This document shows, one piece after another, positions 41,026 to 49,863 of a stretch of DNA of 64,000 nt; positions within the stretch are counted from its first letter, which is position 1; every line of letters starts with the position of its first letter. Source of the stretch: CAZENU01 sp965117035 (GTDB taxonomy: Bacteria; Chloroflexota; Dehalococcoidia; Lucifugimonadales; CAZENU01). The stretch lies in assembly GCA_965117035.1 (NCBI GenBank), contig OZ220748.1, positions 558,001-622,000 of the forward strand, in the 5' to 3' direction. The notes beneath the pieces were generated by a model, which was given only the letters and a program-made list of their open reading frames with translations, was not told where the DNA came from and ran no database searches. The position numbers and the translations under genes were made by a program.

Positions 41026-43236
41026 ATGGAACGCTCGCTCGCCAACACGACAAGAGTCCTGATCGGCCTGGTCCTGCTCACGCCGCTGGTCGTGATGTCG
41101 GACCCTCTGCCGCGTACGTTCTTCCCGTTCGTGGTGGGGAAAGCCCTGTACGCCCGGACGGTGATCGAGCTGGCATTCCTGGCCTGGGTGCTGCTGGCCA
41201 TCCGGTACCCGGCCTACCGACTGCCGCGGTCGCGCTTGGCGGCGCTCGTAGGCCTGTACCTGATCGCCATGGTGTTGGCCACGGTGCTTGGAGTCAGCCC
41301 TCAGCGCAGCATCTGGTCCAACTACGAGCGAATGATGGGGCTGTTCGACACCGCCCACTGGTTCCTGTTGATCGTGGTGATGGCGGCGATGTTCCGCTCC
41401 TGGGCGCAGTGGAAGGTCCTGCTCAACGTGAACCTCGCCGTCGGGATGTTCATGGCGCTGCTGGGCCTGTCGGAACGGTTCGGCTTCGGGCCGGTGACCG
41501 ACACATTCTCCTTCCTGGCCGGGGGATCCGACCGGCTCGGCATCACGCTCGGGAATCCGACGTACGTAGGCGCCTACTTCCTCGTCAACGCGATCATCGC
41601 GGCCGGCATGCTGGGCCGCTCCTTCCTGCGTCCGAGCGACGCGCCGGCACCGAGAGCCGCCGCGGGAACGAGGGCCGGCAGGCGACGCGGACGGGGCAGC
41701 AGGGAAGAGGCGGACAGCCTCGTGTCGACGGTGGCCCTGCTGCGCGTCTTCTGGGCCCTTGCCGCCATACTCGGGCTGACCATGATTCTCCTCAGCGGCA
41801 CCCGCGGAGCGCTGGCCGGACTCACCGCCGCCGTCGCCTGCTTCGCCGTCGCCTACCTGATCTGGGGCCGGCTCCCGATCATCAAGTACGCGTGCGCCGC
41901 CGTGGCGGTGCTGGGTCTGGCCGTGGTCGGCACGCTCACGCTGGGAGGCGATACGCCGGTCGTGCGGCCGCTCGCGGACCGCAGCGTCATGGTAAAGCGG
42001 ATCACCCAGGTCGGCCTGGAGGACGCCAGTATCAGGGGCCGCCTCGATTCGACCAGGATCGGCCTGCGAGGCGCCGCCGACAGGCCGCTGACCGGATGGG
42101 GTCCGGAGAATTTCACCGTCGCTTACGACCGCTACCTCACGCCGGAGATCGTGGGCAACGCGGCGGCGTCGTTCGACCAGGCTCACAACAAGCTGGTGGA
42201 GGAGCTGACGACGAAGGGCGCGATCGGCTTCCTCGCCTACATGGCGATCTGGGTCTACGGGGCCTTCGTGCTCGTGCGCCGGGCGCGGGAGCAGCCGCCG
42301 CACGAGCAGCTATTCACCCTGGCCGTTGGGGCCGCGCTCGCGGGCTACTTCGCGCAGAACCTCTTCCTGTTCGACACGCCGGGGACGATCGGCCAGTTCA
42401 TACTGCTCGCGGGGTTCGTGACCTACCTGGACTCACCTCATGGGAGTCCCGTCCCAACGGTGGACGGGGAGGACCGCCCCTCAGGCCGTCTCGCGTCGCT
42501 GCCGGGTTACTCATACTGGGGCCGCCTGCTGGCCAACGGCGGCGACGTGGGGGAGACGAGCGCCGGCCAGGAGCGGCCTACGCGGCAGGAACGACAGCGA
42601 CGGCAACTGCGGCCGGCGGACGAGGTGGTCTCGAACGCCTATCTCGCGACGGCCGGCGTCCTGGCCGTGGTTACGGTAGCGTTCCTGTTCCTCACTACAG
42701 TGCGCCCATACGTGGCCGCGCAGGCGGCATCTGCCGCACTGCAGCCAGACGTCGAATGGCGCGAGCAATTGGCGCTGCTCGACGATGCCTTCGACGCCTT
42801 CCCACCTCTCGCCAACCATCCGATTCTGTACCAGCGCCGGTTCGGCATCCTCACGTCCAATCTGGGCGCCCTGCGTCAGGACGAGATTCTCACGCAGGTC
42901 ACGTCGGCCCGGGAGGTAGGCGAGGCCGCGCTGGAGCGCAACTCGCGCGAGTGGCGCATCATGCTGGTATTCGCCCAGCTGCACCAGCGGGCGGCCGTGG
43001 CGCTCCAAACGCCCGATCCAACGTTGGTAGCGCGGGCCGGCGAGCTGATTGACGACGCCGTGCGGCTCGCGCCGGCGAGGATCGAAGTGCAGCTCGCCAA
43101 CGCCGCCCATCGCCTGTTCGAGGGCAACCCCAAGGCGGCAAAGGAAGCCATCGACAAGTACCTGGAAAGCAACCCGAAGGCGACCAACGCTTTCGCGCCT
43201 CTCAAGATGCAGGTCGACGCCGCGCTGGCGCAGTAG
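41026..43236 (+). CDS. O-antigen ligase-like polymerase with helical-repeat tail
   Basis: 736-residue membrane protein. The first 460 residues hold about ten hydrophobic spans and the Wzy_C/RfaL-type loop region (ITLGNPTYVGAYFLVNAII; LSGTRGALAGLTAAV; GWGPENFTVAYDRYL; AHNKLVEELTTKGAIGFLAY). This matches O-antigen ligases and related glycan ligases/polymerases. After a linker and one more hydrophobic span (about 545-565) comes a soluble, helical TPR-like tail (EWREQLALLDDAFDAFPPLA, LFEGNPKAAKEAIDKYLESN). ATG 41026. It likely joins or polymerises glycan at the outer face of the membrane. Confidence 0.85.
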   Translation: MERSLANTTRVLIGLVLLTPLVVMSDPLPRTFFPFVVGKALYARTVIELAFLAWVLLAIRYPAYRLPRSRLAALVGLYLIAMVLATVLGVSPQRSIWSNYERMMGLFDTAHWFLLIVVMAAMFRSWAQWKVLLNVNLAVGMFMALLGLSERFGFGPVTDTFSFLAGGSDRLGITLGNPTYVGAYFLVNAIIAAGMLGRSFLRPSDAPAPRAAAGTRAGRRRGRGSREEADSLVSTVALLRVFWALAAILGLTMILLSGTRGALAGLTAAVACFAVAYLIWGRLPIIKYACAAVAVLGLAVVGTLTLGGDTPVVRPLADRSVMVKRITQVGLEDASIRGRLDSTRIGLRGAADRPLTGWGPENFTVAYDRYLTPEIVGNAAASFDQAHNKLVEELTTKGAIGFLAYMAIWVYGAFVLVRRAREQPPHEQLFTLAVGAALAGYFAQNLFLFDTPGTIGQFILLAGFVTYLDSPHGSPVPTVDGEDRPSGRLASLPGYSYWGRLLANGGDVGETSAGQERPTRQERQRRQLRPADEVVSNAYLATAGVLAVVTVAFLFLTTVRPYVAAQAASAALQPDVEWREQLALLDDAFDAFPPLANHPILYQRRFGILTSNLGALRQDEILTQVTSAREVGEAALERNSREWRIMLVFAQLHQRAAVALQTPDPTLVARAGELIDDAVRLAPARIEVQLANAAHRLFEGNPKAAKEAIDKYLESNPKATNAFAPLKMQVDAALAQ

Positions 43237-43320
43237 CCAACGCCATCGGTCCTCGATCTTGGCACAGGCTTGGCTCCGGTCTTGTACGACACCTAAACAA
43301 AACGACAAGAGTAGTAGCTA

Positions 43321-43350
43321 GTGGATAGTGGATAGTGAATCGTGGATAGC
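43321..43350 (+). repeat. GTGGATAGTGGATAGTG tract, copy 1
   Basis: Three imperfect GTGGATAG units in tandem (GTGGATAGTGGATAGTGAA and a following CGTGGATAGC). A matching tract lies at 46343-46374. Confidence 0.75.
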
Positions 43351-43368
43351 GGGGCCTGAGGAGTCGTC

Positions 43369-43398
43369 TTGACACCCCGTCTGGGCGATGACTATATT
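43369..43398 (+). promoter_or_regulatory. Sigma70-type promoter of ugd
   Basis: Perfect TTGACA at 43369-43374, 18-nt spacer, TATATT at 43393-43398, about 83 nt before the GTG start of ugd. Best promoter match in the window. Confidence 0.75.
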
Positions 43399-43481
43399 GC
43401 CGCCGTGCGTTCCTCGAATGACCAGGTAGCCTGCCCGGACGGCGTCCGGGCCTACAGCCGCCCGGGCGCGGGCCGTAGCTC

Positions 43482-44873
43482 GTGACCACCACTGGCCGGA
43501 GCACGGCGCAGGCCAGCACTGAGGAAGCCGATCCCGTAGTCGCCGTCATCGGTCTGGGCCGCGTCGGCCTGATCACCGCCGTCGGGATGGCCGAGCTGGG
43601 CTGGCAGGTGTTCGGCGCCGAGGCCGACTGCGCCAAAGCCCAGGCGATCCGCCAGGGCATCGTCCCCTTCTACGAGGAGGGGGTCGAGGAGCTGCTTCGG
43701 ACCCACCTCGCATCCGCCACGCTCAACGTCGAGAACAGCGTGTCGGCAGCCATCGACCGGGCCGACGTCGTGTTCGTCTGCGTCGGGACGCCCGAGGGCC
43801 AGGACGGCGCCGCCGACGTTTCCGAGCTGGCCAACGCGGCCGCAGCCATAGGCTCGAGGCTGAACGGCCACAAGCTCATCGTCCAGAAGAGCACCTGCCC
43901 GGTCGGGACCTCCGCGATGCTCGAAAGCGTAATCGCCGAGCACTCCTCCGCCAACGGCGGGCCCGGCGACGGCGGCTTCGAGGTCGCCGTCAATCCCGAG
44001 TTCCTGCGGGAAGGCAGGGCGATGCACGACTTCCTGCATCCCGACCGCATCGTGCTGGGCGTGGAGAGCGACCGGGCAGCGTCCCTGCTGACTCGCGTCT
44101 ACGAGCCGCTGCTGGAGAGGATGGGCCGCGACGCCGACTCGGCCGTTGTAGTCACGGACAGGGCTACTGCCGAGATCATCAAGCACGCGGCCAACGCCTT
44201 CCTGGCGACCAAGATCTCGTTCGCGAACATGGTCGCCGACCTGTGCGAGGCCGCGGGCGCGGACATACAGGACGTATCGCGGGCGCTCGGGATGGACCCG
44301 CGCATCGGGCCGTCCCACCTGGGGGCGGGCATCGGGTACGGCGGCTCGTGTCTGCCCAAGGACGTGCGGGCCTTCACGTCGGTCGCCGAGCGGTGCGGCG
44401 TCGACTTCTCGCTGCTCGCGGAGGTCCACGGCGTCAACGAGGGCCGCGTCGACCGGTTTCTCGCCAAGGTGCGCGACGCGGCCGGCAACATCGACGGCAG
44501 CACCGTGGCGGTCTGGGGCCTGGCATTCACGCCGGGCACGGACGACATCCGGGACGCTCCGAGCCTGAGCATCGTGGAGGCGCTGCTGGGGGAGGGCGCC
44601 GCCGTGAGGCTCTATGACCCCAGGGCTATGGACGAGTTCGCCGCGCACTTCCCGGCAGCCGCCGGCATCGCCTACGCGGCGTCGCCCGAGGACGCGGCGA
44701 CCGGCGCCGACGCCCTGTTGCTGCTCACCGAGTGGCCCGAATTCCTCGCCGCAGACCTGGCGGCCGTCCGGGACCGCATGAGCGCCCCCGTGATCGTCGA
44801 CGGGCGCAACGCGCTGGCCCCGGAACAGGTCAGAGCGCTGGGCATCACCTACGAGAGCATCGGCCGCCCCTGA
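43482..44873 (+). CDS. UDP-glucose/GDP-mannose dehydrogenase family (UDP-glucose 6-dehydrogenase type)
   Basis: NAD-dependent four-electron oxidation of a nucleotide sugar, giving a UDP-uronic acid. The 463-residue protein has VAVIGLGRVGLITAVGMAE, VFVCVGTPEGQDG, KSTCPVGTS, VAVNPEFLREGRAMHDF and the catalytic Cys in GYGGSCLPKDVRAF, then GLAFTPGTDDIRDAPSL. About 20 residues before the Rossmann strand are extra. GTG start with a strong promoter. UDP-glucose is the likeliest substrate, GDP-mannose cannot be excluded. Confidence 0.9.
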   Translation: MTTTGRSTAQASTEEADPVVAVIGLGRVGLITAVGMAELGWQVFGAEADCAKAQAIRQGIVPFYEEGVEELLRTHLASATLNVENSVSAAIDRADVVFVCVGTPEGQDGAADVSELANAAAAIGSRLNGHKLIVQKSTCPVGTSAMLESVIAEHSSANGGPGDGGFEVAVNPEFLREGRAMHDFLHPDRIVLGVESDRAASLLTRVYEPLLERMGRDADSAVVVTDRATAEIIKHAANAFLATKISFANMVADLCEAAGADIQDVSRALGMDPRIGPSHLGAGIGYGGSCLPKDVRAFTSVAERCGVDFSLLAEVHGVNEGRVDRFLAKVRDAAGNIDGSTVAVWGLAFTPGTDDIRDAPSLSIVEALLGEGAAVRLYDPRAMDEFAAHFPAAAGIAYAASPEDAATGADALLLLTEWPEFLAADLAAVRDRMSAPVIVDGRNALAPEQVRALGITYESIGRP

Positions 44874-45086
44874 GCGCGCCCCGGATGGTAGCCTTAGGAG
44901 ACCCTCGTACAACCGTCGTCCCCCGCACGGAGACCCTTGCGTAACCGTCGTCCCCGCGCAGGCGGGGACCCAGGGGGTGGGGCCACCCGGCTACCCAACA
45001 GAAGCACTCCCACCACGCCCCTTGCTCCACCAGGGGGTTACTCAAAGCTCTCCGCAGGCGGGAACCCAGGGCCGGGTTCCCAGCCT
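44874..45086. other. Repeat-rich intergenic region
   Basis: 213 nt between ugd and a convergent glycosyltransferase. It holds the 47-nt element (44929-44975), a degenerate copy just upstream (44898-44925) and another fragment near 45040-45070 (GCAGGCGGGAACCCAGGG). No gene. Confidence 0.65.
44929..44975 (+). repeat. 47-nt dispersed element, copy 1
   Basis: Begins GGAGACCCTTGCGTAACCGT and contains an imperfect palindrome CCCCGCGCAGGCGGGG. It matches the copy at 51836-51882, which is inverted, at 42 of 47 positions by my count. Resembles intergenic CCCGCGAAGGCGGGAA elements seen in many bacterial genomes. Confidence 0.75.
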
Positions 45087-46337
45087 CTAGACGAATTGAC
45101 GGCCGTCCGGCCCGCCGCGTTCCCACAGGTCTGGCATCGCGGACGGCCCGCCATCGATCACCTCGGCGTAGATCGCGTTCGTTCGCGCGGCGACCACGCG
45201 CCAGTCGAAGACGTCCTCCGCCAGACGCCGCGACTGCGAGCGCATCCGCTCCAGCCTGTCGCGGTCCCGCAGGATCGAGTCGAGGGTCTGTGCCAGCGAA
45301 TCTACGTCGCCCCTCGTGAACGCCTCCCCGTTGCCGTACTCGGACATCCCGGCGACATACCACGGGTTCGTGTGCACGATGGCGAGACCGCACGCCATCG
45401 CCTCGATCGTCGCGATGCCCGGATCGCCGGGCCACACGCCCACGTCGACGGCGGACAAGTACGCCGGGAGGTCCTCGTTCGGCACGTGGCCGGTCACGGT
45501 AACCATCCCCCGGCGCCGGTCCTCGACGCCGGACAGCGGGTTGCCTTCCAAGCCGTCCGTGACCGGGCCGATGACCAGCAGCCGCGCGCCGTGCTTGTCG
45601 GCGATCCGGCCCCAGGCGGCTGCCAGCACCTCGATGTCCTTGCCGGGGCGGATCCGGCCGCAGAAGGCGACCACCGGCGCGTCCTCCGGGATGCCGAGGC
45701 GCTCACGAGTCTCGGCCCGCACGTCCGCGTCGTACCTGAACGTTCGAGTGTCGGCGCCCAGCGTCGAGTGGCTGATGCGGTCGTACGGGACGCCGAGCTC
45801 GTTGTGCAGCACCGCCTCGCTGTCGGGCATCAGCGGGATGTATCGGCCGATGGCCGACGCGAACAGCGGCCCCACGACGCGCCGGAACAGCGAGCGGTAG
45901 TAAGTCCGCTTCGCGAGGTGATACGGCCTCAGGTTGAAGTAGCACAGGTGGTTGTCGACCACGGCCGGAAGGTCCAGAGCGCGCGCCGTGATCATCGCCT
46001 GCACGAACAGCGCGCCGATGGGCCCGTGCACGTGGACGATGTCCGGGCGAATCTCCCGCAGCGTGTCCTTCAGGCCGCGCAACACCACCTGCGAGCCCTT
46101 CCTGGCGCGGAAGCCGGCCTCCAGCCGGTGGATGGCGACGCCCCTGTAGTCGTACGAGCCGGGGGACCCGCTACCGTTGTAGGCGCCCGCCGCCGCGGTC
46201 AGCGCCGACTCGCCCGGCGGCAGCACAGAGGTCACCAGCGACACGTCCGCGCCCTCCAGCACCTGGAAGTGCGGGAGGTGGTTCTCCTCGTACCCGTACC
46301 CGTCCCTGAACGCCCCGATGACGTGCGCTACGCGCAT
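45087..46337 (-). CDS. Glycosyltransferase family 4
   Basis: 416-residue GT-B retaining transferase. N-terminal acceptor domain opens MRVAHVIGAFRDGYGYEENH; DIVHVHGPIGA lies in the hinge region. The donor domain begins VVAFCGRIRPGKDIEVLAAAW and carries GMVTVTGHVPNEDLPAYLSA and the E-x7-E region in DPGIATIEAMACGLAIV. ATG 46337. It is last of a minus-strand series of three transferases, separated from the next by the repeat-rich gap. Sugar and acceptor unknown. Confidence 0.88.
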   Translation of the reverse strand: MRVAHVIGAFRDGYGYEENHLPHFQVLEGADVSLVTSVLPPGESALTAAAGAYNGSGSPGSYDYRGVAIHRLEAGFRARKGSQVVLRGLKDTLREIRPDIVHVHGPIGALFVQAMITARALDLPAVVDNHLCYFNLRPYHLAKRTYYRSLFRRVVGPLFASAIGRYIPLMPDSEAVLHNELGVPYDRISHSTLGADTRTFRYDADVRAETRERLGIPEDAPVVAFCGRIRPGKDIEVLAAAWGRIADKHGARLLVIGPVTDGLEGNPLSGVEDRRRGMVTVTGHVPNEDLPAYLSAVDVGVWPGDPGIATIEAMACGLAIVHTNPWYVAGMSEYGNGEAFTRGDVDSLAQTLDSILRDRDRLERMRSQSRRLAEDVFDWRVVAARTNAIYAEVIDGGPSAMPDLWERGGPDGRQFV

Positions 46338-46648
46338 GGCAGGTAGTGAATTCTGGATAGTGGATAGTGGATGGTCGGGGAGTAGGAGCCAGGCGCGGCT
46401 CGACGAGGATGGTCGATAGTGGATTGCGGATGGGCGTCGAGGAGAACGTTCTCCTTTGCGATGAAGACCGTGTGAATGCCAACCGCAAGGGCGGCCGAGT
46501 CCTTACTGCTCAACCGGAAGGCGAGCAGCCTGATGACCCATACCGGATAGCGGACGAGCACGTGCACGATCCGAAAAGCCAAGCGCAGCGGCAGGGCCAC
46601 GAGGGCCGTGGAGTGAACCGCCGAATTTCCCAGGCGCCGGAGAATCAA
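46328..46648 (-). pseudogene. Possible truncated ORF running into repeats
   Basis: TTG-started frame of 106 codons. The first 75 residues look protein-like (RLGNSAVHSTALVALPLRLA, FRIVHVLVRYPVWVIRLLAF, AALAVGIHTVFIAKENVLL), with one or two amphipathic or membrane-like helices. The rest (HYPLSRIHYL) is simply the translated GGATAG repeat. This suggests a gene whose 3' end was replaced or interrupted by repeat DNA. It could also be a chance frame; no family recognised. Confidence 0.3.
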
Positions 46649-46694
46649 CGCGTGCGCCTACGGATCCCGGCCGGCCTGCTCGGTGCAATCCGGA
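46338..46694. other. 357-nt gap with GGATAG repeats and a possible gene remnant
   Basis: Holds the GGATAG tract copy 2 (46343-46374), a third degenerate tract near 46411-46432, and a minus-strand frame that may be a disrupted short gene (46328-46648). No promoter recognised. Confidence 0.5.
46343..46374 (+). repeat. GTGGATAGTGGATAGTG tract, copy 2
   Basis: Reads GTAGTGAATTC and then TGGATAGTGGATAGTGGATGG. Same unit as copy 1 at 43321. A partial third tract (GATAGTGGATTGCGGATGGG) follows near 46415. Confidence 0.7.
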
Positions 46695-47627
46695 TCATCG
46701 TGCGGAACGAACCCGAAGAAAACGCGAGAGCATCAACGCGGTAAGTCCGCCGTTCCTGATGAGTGCCAAGACCACGCCAAGTGGGTCAAGCCTGAGGGCC
46801 GACGCGATCGCGGCCAGGGCCGCACGCCGGTTGCCGCGCATCATCTCGACGCCCGCGAGGCGGCGAAGCACCGCGGCGCGAGCACGAGGTCGTCCTTCCA
46901 GCTCATCCGCGAACTTTGCCATGTGGTTTCGCAGGAAGGCAGCCCCTGCAGATAGATTCTTCGGGCTATCGTCCCCCTTCCGCTCGTGGCCGTGATCGAA
47001 ATGGGCTGTGGCGACAACTTCAGGCAGCACAGCCGCATGATACCGCTGGGTGATGCGGCAGATCAGGTCGACGTCGTCGTGTCTGCGCAGACTCTCATCC
47101 ATCCCCCCGACCTCTCTTGCCACCGACGTCCTGACGAGCAAGACAATTGTCGGGCCGGGAATGCTCAACGCCAACGAGCTTTCGAATATGTCCCCTTCGA
47201 GGTTGTTGCGGTAAGCGGGGGTCAGTCGCCCGCTGGAATTGTCAACCCGGTCCATCCAGCCGTAGACCAGTCCCACTGTCGCGGGAGAAGCGTCCAGCAG
47301 CGCGACCTGCCCTTCCAACTTCCTCGGAAGCCACTCGTCATCATCATCCAGAAAGCCGATGTATTCGCCCTGCGCGTGCGCAATCCCAGTATTGATCGCG
47401 GCGGATTTGCCTCTGTTGTGGTCGTGCCTGAACGACCGTATGCGCGGGTCGGAGAACCCGGATATCACGGCCGCAGTGTTGTCCGACGAACCGTCGTCGA
47501 CGATGAGTATCTCGTAGTCGCCATAGGTTTGAGCCAGGATACTGTCGACCGCCCGCGGCAACAGGTCAGCCCGATTGTGCGTGGCTACTATGACGCTGAC
47601 CCTGGGTGTTTTGTGTTCAGCCGTCAT
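46695..47627 (-). CDS. Glycosyltransferase family 2
   Basis: 310-residue GT-A inverting transferase. VSVIVATHNRADLLPRAVDS, ILIVDDGSSDNTAAV, RGKSAAINTGIAHAQGEYIG and the DDD metal motif in FLDDDDEWLP are classic. Then RRHDDVDLICRI near the catalytic base. ATG 47627 overlaps the preceding transferase stop as ATGA; the frame extends to 47684 inside that gene. G+C and codon choice look lower than in surrounding genes. Sugar unknown. Confidence 0.9.
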   Translation of the reverse strand: MTAEHKTPRVSVIVATHNRADLLPRAVDSILAQTYGDYEILIVDDGSSDNTAAVISGFSDPRIRSFRHDHNRGKSAAINTGIAHAQGEYIGFLDDDDEWLPRKLEGQVALLDASPATVGLVYGWMDRVDNSSGRLTPAYRNNLEGDIFESSLALSIPGPTIVLLVRTSVAREVGGMDESLRRHDDVDLICRITQRYHAAVLPEVVATAHFDHGHERKGDDSPKNLSAGAAFLRNHMAKFADELEGRPRARAAVLRRLAGVEMMRGNRRAALAAIASALRLDPLGVVLALIRNGGLTALMLSRFLRVRSAR

Positions 47628-48811
47628 TGCTCGCCAAGTACGCTTTGTATGACGGAGTGGAACTTCGTTGCCGACGCTTTCCACGTGAGCTCAGTTTCCA
47701 CTCTGCGCCGGCCATTTTCGCCGAGGCGGCGGGCTTCGTCTGGGTCGTTGAGCAGCCGGATGATGGCCTCCGCGACCTCTGAGTCGCTTCGAGGCTCGAC
47801 GAGCAGACCGGTCTCTGCATGGACTACTGCATCGGGAACGCCCCCGATCCGGGCGCCTATGACCGGCTTGCCGAACGCGTTTGCCTCCAGGAAAACTATA
47901 CCGAACCCCTCCCGCTCAGATGGCAGGGCGAAGACATCGCATCTGCTGTAGCAGTCGAATTTCTCGTCGTCGGTCAGGGCGCCGAGAAACGTGATGGAGT
48001 CGGCGACTGGGGACGCGGCCGCGAGTCGCGCCAGGCGCTCCCGGTCCTCACCATCGCCCACGATGACGCACTGAGTTCCCGGCGCTGCGGAAACGATCCT
48101 GGGCATCGACCGGATCACTCGTTGTATCCCTTTGGACAGGACAAGCCGGGCAACCGTGAGCACAACGGGTCCTCGTCCCGTGAAAGCAGCGTCGACGTGC
48201 TGTGAACTTCCATTACGAGCTCGCCACGACTCGATTTCTCTCAGGTCTACCCCGTTGGGAATGACGCATATCTTGCTGGGATCGACACCGCGGGACGCGA
48301 CCCAGCCTGCCGTATAGTTGCTCACGCACACATTCCGGGACGCCTTTCGCAGGACGAGGTCGTATGCCTTTTTCCACCGTACCGTCGACTGGTGGGGTTC
48401 ATGCGTGATTGTGATGAGGGGCCGACGCGTCATCCCGGATGCGAGCAGAGCAAAGAGGTCGAGTGTGACGCCACTGGTGTCGCAGACCAGGTAGTCCGCA
48501 TCGGAGCGACGAACGGCGCCGACTATCTCGACAAGGCCCCTTCTATAGAAGTGGGGCGTTAGCCATTCCCCGGAACCGGCCTTGGTGTCGAATCTCTCCA
48601 CCGGGTAGCCGCAGGACTCGTCGAAGGCTCCGGCCGCCTCGGTGTTGGCAGGTCGCGCTGGGGTGAGAACGCTGATGCTCTCACCAAGCTCATTCAAGTG
48701 CTTCGCCATCTGGTGGACGTGTTCCTGGGAGCCGCCCACGGTTGGCTTGAAGTTCCAGGCTACACAGAGTCCGGTCGACACCGCTACGACCTCCCCGGCA
48801 GGTGCCGTCAC
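47624..48811 (-). CDS. Glycosyltransferase family 4
   Basis: 395-residue GT-B transferase. NFKPTVGGSQEHVHQMAKHL in the N-terminal domain, NVCVSNYTAGW and CVIPNGVDLREI at the domain boundary. The donor site shows VVLTVARLVLSKGIQRVI, VGDGEDRERL and PSEREGFGIVFLEANAFGKPV. The GTG start at 48811 is not preceded by a good ribosome site. It begins the minus-strand trio, divergent from a GT2-carbamoyltransferase pair. Lower G+C than its neighbours to the right. Confidence 0.9.
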   Translation of the reverse strand: MTAPAGEVVAVSTGLCVAWNFKPTVGGSQEHVHQMAKHLNELGESISVLTPARPANTEAAGAFDESCGYPVERFDTKAGSGEWLTPHFYRRGLVEIVGAVRRSDADYLVCDTSGVTLDLFALLASGMTRRPLITITHEPHQSTVRWKKAYDLVLRKASRNVCVSNYTAGWVASRGVDPSKICVIPNGVDLREIESWRARNGSSQHVDAAFTGRGPVVLTVARLVLSKGIQRVIRSMPRIVSAAPGTQCVIVGDGEDRERLARLAAASPVADSITFLGALTDDEKFDCYSRCDVFALPSEREGFGIVFLEANAFGKPVIGARIGGVPDAVVHAETGLLVEPRSDSEVAEAIIRLLNDPDEARRLGENGRRRVETELTWKASATKFHSVIQSVLGEQ

Positions 48812-48990
48812 CTGTGCCGTGAGATCGCTTCCGGCCGGTGCGGTACCTGTTCCAGTCTACCCGCAATGATGCCGCCGGTATCGGGTGCGGTCAAGCCTGA
48901 CTCTGTTCCCCGCGCCCCGCCGCACGACGGCACCGACATTTGGTAAGCTACCGCCACCTCCGATGGCAATCCTGGGTACCAAGGGCTACG

Positions 48991-49863
48991 ATGGCAACTC
49001 CGAGACCGCCTCTTTCGCGCGCCAGGATTCCTGCGTTGCCTCCGCGCCCCCTTGTCAGTATTGTCACCCCATCGTTCAACAGCGAGGCGTTCATCGAGGA
49101 GACGATCCTCAGCGTCGCCGGGCAGACGTACCCTTACGTCGAGCATATAGTGATCGACGGCGGCTCGACTGACACAACGGTCGAGATCATCGGGAGGCAC
49201 GAGACGTCCATCTCGCGTTGGGTGAGCGAGGCCGACGACGGACAGGGCGACGCGCTGCGCAAAGGGTTCGACCTCGCGACTGGCGACATCCTGGCGTGGA
49301 TCAACTCGGACGACGTCTACCAGTCCAACGCGATCGAGTCCGCGGTCGACGCCCTGCAGCGGAGCGGCTCCGACGTGGTCTATGGCAACCTACCGCTGAT
49401 AGATGCCGAGGGACGCGCCATCGGGGAGTGGCGGTGCTGGCCGTATCTCCCATTCTTCTCCCGGCGCGGATTTCTCTACGGCGGATTCCGCATACTGCAG
49501 CCTGCGGCGTTCTGGACTCGCGACATCTACGATAGAGTAGGCGGGATCGACCCGTCGTACCTGCACTGCATGGACGCCGACCTGATAACGAGATTCGCAA
49601 TGAGTGGCGCAAGGTTCCGGTTCGTTAGAGACCACTTCGTCGCGTTCAGAATGCACCCGGCCTCCAAGACATCGACGCTGAAGGACGAAATGAGGGCCGA
49701 GGTGGAGCGCATCCGTGCTGGACTTCCCGAGCGCAACCTCCTGTACACTACAACCATCCGGTCCGTTCTGAGGGTCTGGCACATCCTGTACGACATTCGC
49801 GACGGCCGGGGGCGATACCTGCTGGGGCGCCTTCTCACTCGATGCCGCCGGTATCTACGATGA
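48991..49863 (+). CDS. Glycosyltransferase family 2
   Basis: 290-residue GT-A transferase: PLVSIVTPSFNSEAFIEETI, HIVIDGGSTDTTVEII, WVSEADDGQGDALRKGFDLA and the metal motif in AWINSDDVY. ILQPAAFWTRDIYDRVGGID is the usual acceptor-side region. ATG 48991 has AAGGG 6 nt upstream; the open frame to 48940 is not family-like. Its stop overlaps the carbamoyltransferase start as ATGA, so the two are coupled. Confidence 0.9.
   Translation: MATPRPPLSRARIPALPPRPLVSIVTPSFNSEAFIEETILSVAGQTYPYVEHIVIDGGSTDTTVEIIGRHETSISRWVSEADDGQGDALRKGFDLATGDILAWINSDDVYQSNAIESAVDALQRSGSDVVYGNLPLIDAEGRAIGEWRCWPYLPFFSRRGFLYGGFRILQPAAFWTRDIYDRVGGIDPSYLHCMDADLITRFAMSGARFRFVRDHFVAFRMHPASKTSTLKDEMRAEVERIRAGLPERNLLYTTTIRSVLRVWHILYDIRDGRGRYLLGRLLTRCRRYLR

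Larger units (their letters stand above)
43237..43481. other. Intergenic region with GGATAG repeats and ugd promoter
   Basis: 245 nt between the ligase-like gene and ugd. Holds the direct-repeat tract at 43321-43350 and a consensus-like promoter at 43369-43398. Nothing else recognised. Confidence 0.6.

Noticed and set aside
44877..45086. CRISPR array
   Set aside because: Repeated motifs occur, but the units are degenerate, unevenly spaced and without unique spacers; they are dispersed palindromic elements.
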